Part shown: positions 24,801 through 36,967 of the stretch, one piece after another
Position numbering within the stretch: position 1 is the first letter of the stretch
How the letters are laid out: every line of letters starts with the position of its first letter
Assembly (NCBI GenBank): GCA_013399855.1
Contig: VXAY01004102.1
Span: 640,259 to 704,258 of the forward strand
Reading direction: 5' to 3'
Source of the DNA: Oxyruncus cristatus
Lineage: Eukaryota; Chordata; Aves; Passeriformes; Cotingidae
Length of the DNA: 64,000 nt
The notes under the pieces: model-generated
Seen by the model: the letters and a program-made list of their open reading frames with translations, nothing else
What the model was told of the DNA's origin: nothing
Databases searched by the model: none
Made by a program: the position numbers and the translations under genes

Positions 24801-27800
24801 TTCTTCCTCTTCATCCATGGATCAATATAAGGTTCAAAGCCACAACTTGACACTGAGATCTCACAAAAAAAAGCTCTTTTATCTGCTGACTGCTATGTCA
24901 TCTTCTGAATGACTGATTTTTAAGACAGAGATTTTCCCAGACTGTAAGTATAATCTGTGTTTATGATTGTCAAATATACTTTTCTGTAGTAAAACATAAC
25001 TAGTTTGTTGTGATAATTCTGACCAAATTACTCAGATTAATCTGTGATGGTAGCTATACTAAAGAATATCAACTACGCTCACATCTCTGTGCAAAGCCTG
25101 GAAAAACTCAACCAGTCACTGGAAACCCAGCCAGCAAACAATATGTATCATCATCCATAAGGCTATCAAACAAGATGAGAGCAAGGACAGGTATTTAATA
25201 GGTGCTACTAAGCACTTCCTCACTCATTCTTTCCTAATGGTAGCATACATCTGGATGACAGGTTTTAGTCCACTTTATATGAGCTCTACTCATTCCTACT
25301 TCAACATCTTATTATTCATTATAGTTGATGTCATCATTCTAACTTGTAAGCTTGTCAATGAATTATAATAGGTCTGAGTAACAATACCTGAGTAAAAAAA
25401 AAAAAAAAGATTTGCAGAATTCTTTTTAGTTCTGTGCATCTTTCCTTTCATAATTTTTAGATTTGTTTCTTTATGCATCTGCATATCAGTCTGCTCCATG
25501 GTAATTGTTAAGAATGACCAATTGATTTCAAAAGAACTTGACACAGAAACAGATGTCTCAAAGATACTAAATTCTGTGAAGTTCAGGGAAAACAGCAGCT
25601 AGAGAAGAGCCCAAAGAAATGTTCCCACTTAAAGTAAAACAGAACTTCAAGCATTTCATTTTTATGCCTGAATTTTAGGCATTTTTATGCCTTCAGGCAT
25701 TTTTATTGCAACAGCTAGGGACCAATTAGTAAGTGAATAAATATGTTCCTGGCAGCTGGCAAATCCACATAGAGGTAACTTTGAGGTAATCCCAGCAGAT
25801 ACTGCCTCTTAGCCATCCAAACCCAAAGTCATGAGAGAGAACAATATATTGTGGCAACCCAGGGGATCTGTTAAAAAATCGGATATATTTTCAGAGCAAT
25901 GGTTAAGGGCAGGAAATGAGGCTTCATAATTTTTGCTGCTTGAAGAACCTATATTATAGGTACTCTGCTTTTCTGGGACTCATCTGCTTCTCCAATATTT
26001 TGTTAAAAATTATTGTTTCTGTGTTTATAGACATCCACAGCTGGGTCCTCCAACCTGGAGATAATACAGCTAAGGTTGGCCGTAGGACATAGAGAGGGCT
26101 CTGCAAATGGAACTCAAAGACTCACATTATATTTTAGGGATTATTGAGCATGTACTTCAAATAGCAAATAAATGGATATTAGTTTTATAGTAGTATGACT
26201 CTAAATCAGGTTCTCTTCAGACACAAAGGGGGAAGTGACATTCAGCTGCATACCTAATATTTATTTGATTTATTGGTTTTTTTATAGAGTATGACAGCAG
26301 ATTAGCAAGGCATTTTTCTGACACTGAAGATGATCAAGAAGTTATCAATTCACATCACTGGAACATTTTAACAAACAGAATAACAAGTATTCAATCTACA
26401 ACAGTAACCTAACTAAACAATTTGATATAAAAATCCAGTCTTTTCTCAACAACTCATAAAAGCCCAGAAGCAGTAGTTCTAAACCTACTGGTGAATATAC
26501 TAGATGAGCAAAATGCCTCTACTTTGGTCCACCTTATTAATTCTGATTTGGAGAGGAAACGGGATAGTGTGTGTGCCCTGACTGGGGGAAGGTTATGTTA
26601 TGTTATTTCCCTTCAACTTTGGTAGTTGTTTGGACGTGCACCTGTAAACAACTCTTTATGCAGACTGCAGAAAAAAATCTTATCTCTGCTACTACTACAC
26701 TGAGATAACTCATTCCTCTCAGTCAACTATAAACGTAGCTACTCTTTAGAAAACAAAGTTCCATAGAAGGCCCTCTGAGCCATGCCACAAATACACTGCC
26801 AAACAAAGAATCAAAACCAATACCATGACAAACTTAAATCGCATTCAAGATTTGAAATATAGTATTCAAGATTTCATATAGTATGAAATATGCTTCAAAG
26901 AGTTCAGATTCCCAGTTACAGAAAAAAAAGTGCCATGATCTATTTGAGTAAACGGTCTTCCACAGAGAGATGAAATAAACAGGTAATTTTTTTTTTTTTT
27001 TTTAAATTGTAGTTCTTACTAGAGCAAATGCAAAATAACTTTCCCCTGAAACTCAGGCACTGGTGGGAAGAAATATTTCATGTTAACCAAAATTCCATTT
27101 AGTATGCATGTAGATTGTCATTATGTTTCTATGAGTTTTAATGTCAGGATACCAAAATGAGTTTTATTTTGTGCTACTAGTATTTATTTTGAACTCTTAG
27201 TGCTTCCTGGGCTGGTTACACCCTACTGAATTTAACATTTTTCTTTTGCTATTACTGACTGGTTTGGGACCAGTCAGTAATTACAGGCATTGATGCCAAT
27301 ATTATAGGCATTGATAGTAGTTTAAGAATAAAAGCAACACTCCTGCAATAACCTAGAATATTTAAATTATTAATTTATGTTTTTAAATCTTAACCTGATT
27401 TGGGAGACTGGAGACAAAGAGATTTTGTCTTGATTATGATTAGAACAGCACATGAGTATGAAGTTATACAGATATTTTCCTTAGCCTGTTCTTGAAAAAT
27501 TAATGTTTATCAAGGAGCAAGACTGTGATTCAATTGATGCTTGGTCAGATACTCAATGCTTCCTTTCCTCTACCAAAATAAGCATAAGCTATAACTTAAA
27601 CGTCTTGTCCATTTCAGTTCTGCATATTTTCCTTCCACTGTTTCTGACCCTAAAAGGATTCAGCACCACCTCCCTCCCAAATTTACTGGAGGCACCTTCT
27701 TTTTCATGTCATCTGCACGGTTTTCAAATTACTCTTTTCCCAATGTTCCTCATATTTCTTGCTTTTCCATAGGTTTCCCAGCTCCTACACTTATTTTCGG

Positions 27801-30204
27801 TAGAGGTGCTCCAAACCCTTAGCCCTCCTCCTCCCTTCCCATGCCCACCTCAACTGGTGTCTCCAAAGTCCCCATGCCCATCCCAGCAATGGGACAAGGT
27901 GCCCAGGCCTCTTTTTTTTCATACAACCCATTGATGACAGGAGCATTGAGATCATAGCTGCCTGGTTCAGGAACGTGTTGTGGTCCTCTGTAAAACCAGA
28001 CAGCTAATGTCCTGCTCTCTTCTCTTGGTGGCAGCATCTTGTCCCACCAACTCACTGCTCTGGTTTCCAGCCTATACGTAGTCACACACAGGCCGTACCT
28101 ATTTGTTGTTCTTCAGGCTTTCCCCCCAGGTTACTTCATCTGCTTTCCTTAAATAGCCAGATCTTTTCAAAATTCTGTTAATTAACTCTGGTATTTTTTT
28201 TTTAAAGATCCTGCTACCGTAATGAATTCCATAAGAAACTAATATTCTCCTTAATTTTAAAGAAAGTTTTAGTTTTGTTACCTGCTTCGTATTTTAATAT
28301 AAGATGTCATATTGAGGACAAATATTGAGGACAAAGGTCTGCTTGTGTAACTGTCAAGTCAGCAAGGGTATTTGCTTCTTCCTGCTTTTTCCAAAGAAGC
28401 CTTCTTTACCTAGGGCATTTCAATTCACTTTCTTCTGTTCTGACTAGCTCTCCTATTTGCTGAATTTTGTCATCAGAATAATCCCTGCCCTGTGCCTCTA
28501 CACATTTTTATTACTTCCCCTTCTCATAATGAGGTGAGAAGAATCTGAATACAATAGTCATCTGGTAAAGTTCTCTAGAAGGCAGGAATTTATTTGTAAT
28601 TATTTGCTGTCACATTGTATTTCTGTCTGCATTAAAATAATTAATGCTATTAACAGAATATCTGGATCCATAAATTCATAATTTAATATTAAAATAGATA
28701 AAGTCATAGGCATGAGCTCAACACAGACTATTCTCAGTGTAAAGAGTTCATAAACTGCATATCTTAGAGGCTTATGGGAAATGCGAGTGATGTTCATACA
28801 AAAAACGATGTCTAACAATATTCAGTTAGTAAAACACATTATTTCTGTCCCCAGTATAAGATTCCCTCTCCTTTATCCATGCTGAAGAGGTGACAAAATT
28901 TCCTCTTCTAGCTCCATTGTACTCCTCTAAGCTCTTCAAGCTGAGCAACATATTAGCTCCCAGAATGTGCATTTTCCATGAATGGGACATTTAACAATAC
29001 TTTGCAGATCTAACACCTTTTCTCAAAATATTTTAGTATTCCCTGTAGTCATTACATTATTCTTAAAATAGCTCATGAAGAATGTCAGTGTGACATCCAT
29101 TTACCTGATACATGAACCAGGGAAAAAGAACGGAATGATTTGCCTGAAATATCAATGTACAAAGCCTTTTCAAGAGGAGGAACCCAGGAGTTTTAAAGCA
29201 GAGTCTATTATCCTAGCCACAAAGAACATGCCCTTCAATGGCACCTCAGTACCACGTTGCAGCAGACTCCTTGTCTAAACTTTCCAACAATGAATTAGCT
29301 GTCTGCATTGGTGCTGTGCTTAACAGTGGGCTTGAGCACCACTGCCCATGAGCCAGCACTACAGTCTGTGCCTGCACTGCAAAAGCTAGCTTATCAGCAT
29401 CGAGTTGGATTTTTGGAAACTTGTTTCCTCAACAATCAGGTTACAAAAAAAGATTAACAACAACTTGTATATTTTGGAAGCCAGGTGAGTACCGCTCAAT
29501 CTATCAAAAGCAGCTGGGCTTTGAAAAGAGGTCAAAGCATCAAGGAGAGAATGTTTTCAAATGAGCCTTCAACACTTCTAGGCAGTGACAGGGATTTCAT
29601 TCTTACAGGTGGTTGGCTACCGCAATTACAATTCAGAATTATCACAATTTTCATTTCTCAGCGGCTATATAAATAAAGGTATCTTACCAACCTAGCAGCT
29701 TCTACATCCTAGATCAAGAAGTGCTTTGTTTATCCTCTTACGAATGCGGGTGAAGTTCTGTGCCTATGCTCACCCAAAACAGTGTTTAACCACTATCTTT
29801 CAAGCATGCTGAGAATGCCTGCCTTTGGGTGAGCATGAGAGACATTTTCCTGGAGGTTTTCCAACCTTAGATGCCATTCATAACATTGTCACAGTGGTGA
29901 TAGATTTGTTCAAGACTTCACATTTGTACAAACAAACTTCTAATGGGTTTCATGCTAATTCACTGGCAGTAACTGTTAGGTGAACTAATTCTTCTTAGAT
30001 TAGTTCTACTGAGGTGTAAAATTTCAATAGTTTTCCTCATCTGAAGGGGACTTGAGGACCAGGTATTTATGAGAAGAAATTCTATGGGTCATTAGCGGAT
30101 TTTGATTCACTAGACCCTTATGGGCCTTTTAAAAATATCTTCTCTGATAAGATTAGTACAATTATTAAATCCAGCACTGTGACTTGAATTTATTTTTTCT
30201 GGCC
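24801..30204. other. Intronic sequence, mostly unrecognised
   Basis: No supported gene. Contains short A or T runs (about 25396 and 26990) and a hairpin listed separately. A pyrimidine-rich stretch at about 27770-28090 gives chance frames without family resemblance. Confidence 0.5.
27251..27281. repeat. 13-bp perfect stem-loop
   Basis: ATTACTGACTGGT (27251-27263) and its exact complement ACCAGTCAGTAAT (27269-27281) flank a five-base loop TTGGG. An imperfect direct repeat of AGGCATTGAT follows (about 27284 and 27306). It is too short for a typical pre-miRNA, and no element ends are apparent. Confidence 0.9.
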
Positions 30205-30957
30205 TGCTCTTGGAATGGGGCAACCCTGGATATTCATACAGACTGAGGAATGAGATGCTGGAAAGCAGTGCCACAGAAAGGGACCTGGGTCTCTTGGCTG
30301 ATGGCAAGTTGAATATGAGGCAGCAGTGCCCTGGCAGCCAGAAGGGCCAACCGTGTCCTGGGGGGCATCAGGCAAAGCGTCGCCTGCTGGTTGAGGGAGG
30401 GGATTGTCCCACTCTGCTCTGCACTGGTGTGGCCTCTCCTTGAATATTGTGTGCAGTTTTGGGCACCACAATGTAAGAAAGATATTAAGCTATTGGAGAG
30501 TGTCCAAAGGAGGGCAATAAAAATGGTGAAGGGCCTTGAGGGGAAACTGTATGAAGAGCAACTGAGGTCACTTGGTCTCTTCAGCCTGGAGAAGAGGAGA
30601 CTGAGGGGAGATCTTGCTACAGTCTACAGCTTCCTTGTGAGGTGAAGAGGAGGGACAGGCACAAATCTCTGTGGTGACCAGTGACAGGACCCAAGGGAAT
30701 GGCCTGAAGTTGTGTCAGGGAAGTTTAGATTGGATATTAGGAAAAGGTTCTTCACCTAAAGAGTGGTTGGGCACTGGAACAGGCTCCCCAGGGAAGTGGT
30801 CACAGCACCAAGCCAGACAGAATTCAAAAGAGTTTGGACAATACTCTTGGGTATGTGGTGTGACTTGTGGGGATGGTCCTTTGCAGGGCCAGGAGTTGGA
30901 CTCAGTGACACTTGTGGGTGCCTTTCAACTTGGTATATTCTATGATTCTGTGATTCC
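30205..30957 (+). mobile_element. CR1 LINE fragment, 5'-truncated, reverse-transcriptase C-terminus plus 3' end
   Basis: Translation shows the CR1 reverse-transcriptase tail: LESSATERDLGLLADGKLNM (about 30259-30318) and then, in another frame, [20 protein letters not shown] (about 30439-30498) and [14 protein letters not shown]. The change of frame between the parts and the lack of any upstream RT core show a dead, truncated copy. The 3' end carries the usual CR1 UTR and finishes TATGATTCTGTGATTCC (to about 30957). It is antisense to XKR4. Confidence 0.93.
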
Positions 30958-31659
30958 AGCACAGTCACCTCTAGAACTTCGGTACTTGTTGCTCTACTCT
31001 GCTGTTTTAACATCAATTAGATTAAATCCATATTTTCTGAAATATTCAAGATGGAGGAAAAGATTTGTCACTTGTCTTTAAAAACTTCTTTTGTATCTTT
31101 AGAAAACAAGCAGCAGTTTTATTGGCATATTTGCAAGTAGAATATTAACAAATTTCTCCAACTCTACAAAAGCTAATGTGTATTAGGTATCAGCAACCTG
31201 AACGGAATTATTACTGCATGGTAATAATTTCCTCAAAATAGAAGTCTATAATGTAAGCACTTAAGCTCACACAAGAAATGCCAGTCTATCATACAATTAT
31301 TACTCTTCACAGTGTATAATTACAGAAATGGAAGAATATTCTGGGCTTGCAGTTTCTCTATTGTTGGACTGCTTGGTAAACTTGACTGGCAGCTTCTCTG
31401 TTAATTTTTTTTTAACCAACAGGGAATCAAGTCATGCAGTAACTTTGAGTGACAGCTAAAGAAAACTGACTAATAAGCACACTGCATTTTAAAAATGCAA
31501 ACACCATCCAGAAAAAGGATTTGAAGTAGCCAATTTGTATAATAAATGACTTTATAAGGCAGGCATGATAACAGAACAGGAAAAATGGGATGCCAATCCA
31601 ATGGGATGCATGAAGCAGACAGCCACAGCACAGGATGTGTTACATCTCAAAAGGCAAAC

Positions 31660-32180
31660 ACCACACATCTTGGCTAAAATGCCAATTAATTAAATATATT
31701 ATTAATATAATTAGTTTGCTCATTTTTGGTTTCCTGGGATGAAATTAGTGAAAGTGCCCTTTGCACTTTTGGAGACAAACACTTACATAATCACACATAC
31801 TTGTCATAGGAAATGTAGGTCCTTGGCCCTCAGAGCAGAAAGGTGGAACAAGTGACTTTGCCAATACGTTTACTTGGTATAAATTAAAGCAGCTTGAAGG
31901 TTGCTGTCATTTACCATTGCTGTCAACAGTTTTAAAGGATTATTGATTCAGCTGATGAGCTTTGGAGGAGTGTAGCCATGTCGCCTTTGCCAAGGCCATG
32001 GTCTTTGCACAGAAGGGAGCAGGTACTTGCCTTCCAGGGCATCAGGGGATCATTGCGCACGGGAAAGCTCTTCTACAGTCCCTGGCTGCAAATTAAGGGC
32101 TGCTCTGTGGTGGGCGTAATTGCCTGTGTTTGTGAAATAGGTCAGCCTGCCAACTAATGCAAGGCTGTTTCCTCAGTTAC
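31660..32180. promoter_or_regulatory. Possible conserved noncoding element
   Basis: Non-repetitive sequence of unusually even complexity. It contains CCAATTAATTAAA (homeodomain-like, about 31681), ATAATTAG, CATTGCTGTCAACAG near 31915 and GATTCAGCTGATGAG (E-box CAGCTG) near 31945. It is flanked by ordinary AT-rich intron. The enhancer suggestion rests on motif density only. Confidence 0.2.
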
Positions 32181-32242
32181 AAAGCATCAAAGCCCTAGAA
32201 AACCACCTAAGCTAAATGTTTGAGAGAGAAGACAGTGAGTGA

Positions 32243-32257
32243 GGGAGGGAGGGAGGG
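32243..32257 (+). other. Perfect G-quadruplex motif (four G3 runs, 1-nt loops)
   Basis: GGGAGGGAGGGAGGG has four G triplets with single-A loops, the most stable intramolecular quadruplex pattern. The G-rich strand is + , the template strand for XKR4 transcription. It sits inside a longer GAGGGAGG-type purine microsatellite (about 32221-32266). Confidence 0.9.
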
Positions 32258-35200
32258 AAGGAAAGTGGACTAAAGGTTTAATGCATTGTAAGCAACTAGA
32301 AAGCACTTATGATTCTTTCTGTGAGGAAAAATAAGGCTCACAAGAACTGCTTTTCAGCAGAGGCACAGAGCCACACAGAAGGAAAAGAGTGCTGCACAGG
32401 AGCACAAAGAGCTGTTTCTTAACACAGTTCTCTCTTATGCTGACTGTACTTGCCAACATTTCACCCTAGGGGCAAAACTTTTCACTTTTGTTTGTTGATC
32501 CGTGGTACAACAAGGTGCAGAGGCAACGCATAACTCAATAGGATTTGATTCATGTTAAATCTATCATAAGAAATTAGTGAAATGGCCCAATTCTAGTTTC
32601 AAAATTAACTTGGTCTTCAGCATTAATTAGGTGCTTAACCACCCCTGATGTCAGTGGGAATCAGACATTAAAGCACTTCAGATAAAATCCTATGGGCCAA
32701 GATCTCCACATTTAAAAATAACATTGATGTTAAGTTTGCTGTAAGACTCCTACTACAGCTCAAAATAAACCCTTATGTTGAATCCTTAATGCCAGTTCCA
32801 ATTTAGTTATAGCTTTGGAAATGTAACCTGAGGGCACATTGACCCAGTCCCTTGCTCAGAACACGTTCACTGCCTGTCTGAGAAAATTAAGCTTTCCCTA
32901 AGACTTGAACTATGTTTTCAGTGGTAGTATTCTTCTGCTAATTTACAAGCTCAGTCTTCCTGCACTGCTTCCAGGGTTCTATCCAGCTAAGATACCTGTG
33001 TATCTTTTTCTTCCTTTGGTCAGTCATGCATCCATGAACTTGCTTTGCTACTACGCTGAAGTTCTTACCTAAATAACAGAAATCAATGAAAAATCCAAGA
33101 TAAGGCAAACCCACCATTAGAATAACCTTCCAGGAGGGAAAACCCATCATCACTGAGAGGCCAATATGTTGCTAGAGCAAGAGTCCTTTGACAAACTGCT
33201 AATTCCTTGCAGCATAGCATGGTTTTCTCTAAACCCTGCAAACTGAGTGTGAACAACTGTACAGATCCTTTCCAACTACTGAAGCCCTGAGCACAGTCAC
33301 ATAGGAACTTACTCTATGTGTCATCAAGTGCAAAAGTGCTGCACATTAACTTGACATAGGTGTGGACAAGCAAAACTAGCTATCTTGAAATCCAGGCCAA
33401 TGCAAAGAGGAACTCATTCACCATGTATGCAAAATACAGCACAGGTATCATTCTGGCATATCTTCCCAGGGTCACTTTGCCAAAAACACAGCAAAATCTC
33501 CCATCTGATCAGATACATTATTGGCAAAGACATAGTGTACAGAAAAAACAAGTAGACATGGTCAACTTTTCTGCTGAATTAACTTAATAGAAAGGACCAG
33601 AAGAAGCAGCAGTATAGCAAACTGCCCCACTAATGTTTACCCAGCTGAAATATCAAATAGCAATCCCAGAAAATGTTTAAAAATCCTACCCATGATTCTG
33701 ACAGAGATGAAATTATTTGCCACCTTACATTTTGTGATTATCTTCTGTAATTCAAAGAAACACTCTGCCATAAGTATCTTATCCTAAAAACTGTGGTTTT
33801 ACTAAGAAAAATTTCAGAAGATGTTGAACATACTTCAGGAACTTTCAAGTTAATTGTCAAACCCTACATGACACAATGTCAACTTCTCTGTGGTAAATAC
33901 AGGCTTGTGATCATCAGACTTCCAACTGTATTTATTTATAAGTCAGCGTTCCTAGAAACACATCTAAAGGCTATACTTAGAGGTTGTGCCACAATACTGC
34001 AGTGCTACAAAAACTGGTCACATATGGAGGTAAAAAGTTTTGAAAGGTTAACCCTCCTCAGTTGTGATATGCTTTGACATCCTGTGGATGCCAACAGGCT
34101 GAAGACAACACCAGAGGAAGAGCTGTGGGTATGTCAGGAAAGAAAACAGCTGCTTATTTGGATGAAAATTTACAACTTAAAATGCTAGGATGGAAAATCT
34201 GCAGGGTATTGTAGGAAGGTCAATGATACGGGTGTTAAGACCTGAAACAGGCTCACAATTGACTTAGTCCTGAGTGAGTTTTACGCCTGAGATCATGAAT
34301 ATTTATTCTAAGTAATCAATTATTTATATTAGATAGCATGTAAGTACATTTATTAAAAACATGTTTTAAATACAATATTAGTTAAAAAAGAAAAGGCATC
34401 TAGCACAGTCACTCTAGACAAGCATGCAAAAATTCTCAAAAAGATTTTCAAGGTCTAATTTAGCTTAGACTTAAAATAAATATGTCTCACACTCATCTGT
34501 CCTGAGACAATCTCCTAAGCAAATATGAGCTCAGTGTCAGTAAATCCAGTCTGTGATACACTCCTCTTCCAGCTAATAGAGCCTATACAATCAAACAATC
34601 CTCTCAGTTAAAGAGCCCTTAATATTTAAACCTCAGACACCCCACCTCAGTATTATTATGTCTCTATTCCCATTTTATACATTAAAAACTGGGACATACA
34701 TAGACTCCTTTAGGAAATGTAGCTTATTTAAGCAGGTTTTTTGATGCTTCGGGCACTGATGAACCATCAGTTTGTCTCATTCTCTCCACGTAACTAGGTT
34801 AGGTTTTTAGAAATGAAATGCAATCTGACTCAAGTCTTTGTGCTTGATATAAGATATCTAGGCAAAATGTAATGGAGGGGGATATACAGACAGTTGGACC
34901 TTAATTCCTATGAAATTGCAACTTTCCCAACCAACAGAATGACCTCAGGGAAAAGTTGCAAGATTAATTCATCTTCCCATGTCTCAGGTCCTTCCTTTTC
35001 TACAGAGTTCTTTCTTCTCTTGCAGAGAACAGATAATTCCATGATCAAGACAATAGAGAAAGCATCATACTTTTCCACCTAAGTCCATCAATAAGTCTAC
35101 AAATACATGCAGTGTATATTTCAGACATCATATTCCATGGAGATGAAAAGATGAGAATGAAATTAATAAAAAACCCACCAGGATATAAGGCATAACTGAT

Positions 35201-35349
35201 ACTATCAGTCCCATGTAGTCCAAAGTAAAAATACAAGGCTTTGTAATCTCCAGTGAATTAAAGCAAAGTTGTAGGACGTTGTTTATATATCCTTATTATA
35301 CTAGGTAGAATTGTCCTGTTGCCACAGTAGCAGCCCTGCTCAGGATCAT

Positions 35350-36118
35350 TGCTCGGTTAAGAAGTGGTTGATGGCTGGGCCCAGAGAGTGGTGGTGAACG
35401 GGGCTGCATCCGGTTGGCAGCCGGTCACCAGTGGTGTCCCCCAGGGATCAGTGCTGGGCCCAGTTCTGTTTAATATCTTCACTGATGATCTGGATGAGGG
35501 GATTGAGTGCACCATTAGCAAATTTGCAGATGACACCAAGCTGGGGGGAGTGTCGATCTGCTGGAAGGCAGGAGAGCTCTGCAGAGGGACCTGGACAGAC
35601 TGGAGAGTTGGGCTGATTCCAACAGGATGAGGTTCAACAAGGCCAAGTGCCGGGTCCTGCACTTTGGCCACAACAACCCCCTGCAGCGCTACAGGCTGGG
35701 CACAGAGTGGCTGGAGAGCAGCCAGGCAGAAAGGGATCTGGGAGTGCTGATTGACAGGAAGCTGAACATGAGCCAGCAGTGTGCCCAGGTGGCCAAGAAG
35801 GCCAATGGCATCCTGGCCTGGATCAGGAACAGTGTGGCCAGCAGGAACAGGGAGGTGATTCTGCCCCTGTACTCNTAAGCTCTGCCAGGGGAGGTTTAAG
35901 TTAAATATTAGGTGGAAATTTTTTACAGAGAGAGTAATCAGACATTGGAATGGGCTGCCCATGTGGTGGATTCACCATTCCTGGAGGTTTTTAAGATGAG
36001 ACTGGATGTGGTACTCAGTGCCATGGTCTAGTAACCACAGTGGTGTTGGATCAAGGGTTGGACTTGATGATCTTGGAGGTCTTTTCCAGACTGGTTGATT
36101 CTATGATTCTGTGATCCC
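35350..36118 (+). mobile_element. CR1 LINE fragment with an internal deletion at a single N
   Basis: The frame at 35364 reads [22 protein letters not shown], and further on FADDTKLGG, the CR1 reverse-transcriptase palm with the F-A-D-D catalytic pair. A second frame from 35627 continues [20 protein letters not shown] and [11 protein letters not shown]. At 35875 one N interrupts the codons after LPLY. The sequence then jumps to the 3' UTR (CTGCCAGGGGAGGTTTAAG), missing the rest of the RT C-terminus that the copy at 30205-30957 retains. It ends TTCTATGATTCTGTGATCCC. Non-functional, antisense to XKR4. Confidence 0.95.
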
Positions 36119-36366
36119 AGGAGCTGTTCTTAATGACACCTAATATGTTTGAGAATATGTAATATTCTTTTTTTACAGAAATGTGTTATGATGGTCACAA
36201 AAGTACAATTCACAGGGGCAAACAACCTGTCCATGGCATGTTAACTCTCTGTATAACCAGCCAGTAAGTTGGGGGGTCCTGTGTTGCAGGGTATGGCTGA
36301 GACTGTGCAGCTTTGCAGCACCATTTCCCTGTGAGTCCATATCCCCCCATCCTTCACCCCAACCTG

Positions 36367-36967
36367 TGCTGATTTTTTGGCTGGGATAGAATTATTTGTC
36401 TTCACAGGGGATGGTATGGGGCTCTGTTTTGGATTTGTGCTGAACACAGTGTTGATAAAATACAGAGACGTTTTTGTTATTTCTGAGCAGTGCTTACACA
36501 GAGCCAGGGGCTTTTATGCTTTTCATACTGCCACACTGGTGAGGAGACTGGGGGTGCATGGGGGGTTGGAAGGAGACTCAGCTGGGACAGCTGCCTGCAA
36601 CTGACCGAAGGGATATTCCATATCATATAACATCATGATCAGTATATAAAGCTGGGGGAAGAAGCAGGAAGGGGGGAACATTTGGAGTGATGGTGTTTGT
36701 TTTCCCAGGCAATGATTATGTTTGATGGGGCCCTGCTCTCCTGGAGATGGCTGAACACCTGCCTGCTCATGGGAAGCAGTGAATTAAGTCCTTGATTTGC
36801 TTTGTGCGTGTGTGTGGCTTTTCCTTTCCCTATTAAACTGTCTCTATCTCAACCCACGAGTTTTCTGGCTTTTACTCTTCGAATTCTCTCCACCATCCTG
36901 CTGGTGGGGGAGTTGCACGAGAGGCTGCCTGGGGCTTGGTGTCTGGCTGGGGTTAAATGAAGACACA
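36367..36967 (+). mobile_element. ERVL-type solo LTR, well preserved
   Basis: About 600 bp running from TGCTGATTTTTTGGCTGGG to GGTTAAATGAAGACACA. A TATA box (TATATAAA, 36643-36650) is followed by a purine-rich stretch and a TATTAAAC poly(A)-type signal near 36831. The element at 60701-61275 aligns module by module: the ACAGTGTTGATAA block, GGGACAGCTG, CCAAAGGGATATTCCATA, and TATCTCAACCCACGAGTTTT. No retroviral gene remnant adjoins it. I could not find a matching target-site duplication, so the ends are good only to a few bases. Confidence 0.8.

Larger units (their letters stand above)
30958..35349. other. Intronic sequence between two CR1 copies
   Basis: No gene seen. A possible conserved element (31660-32180) and a G-quadruplex motif (32243-32257) are listed separately; the rest is AT-rich and unrecognised. 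Confidence 0.5.

Noticed and set aside
35357..35962. 201-codon minus-strand open frame
   Set aside because: It is the reverse strand of the CR1 reverse-transcriptase region, with an N inside.
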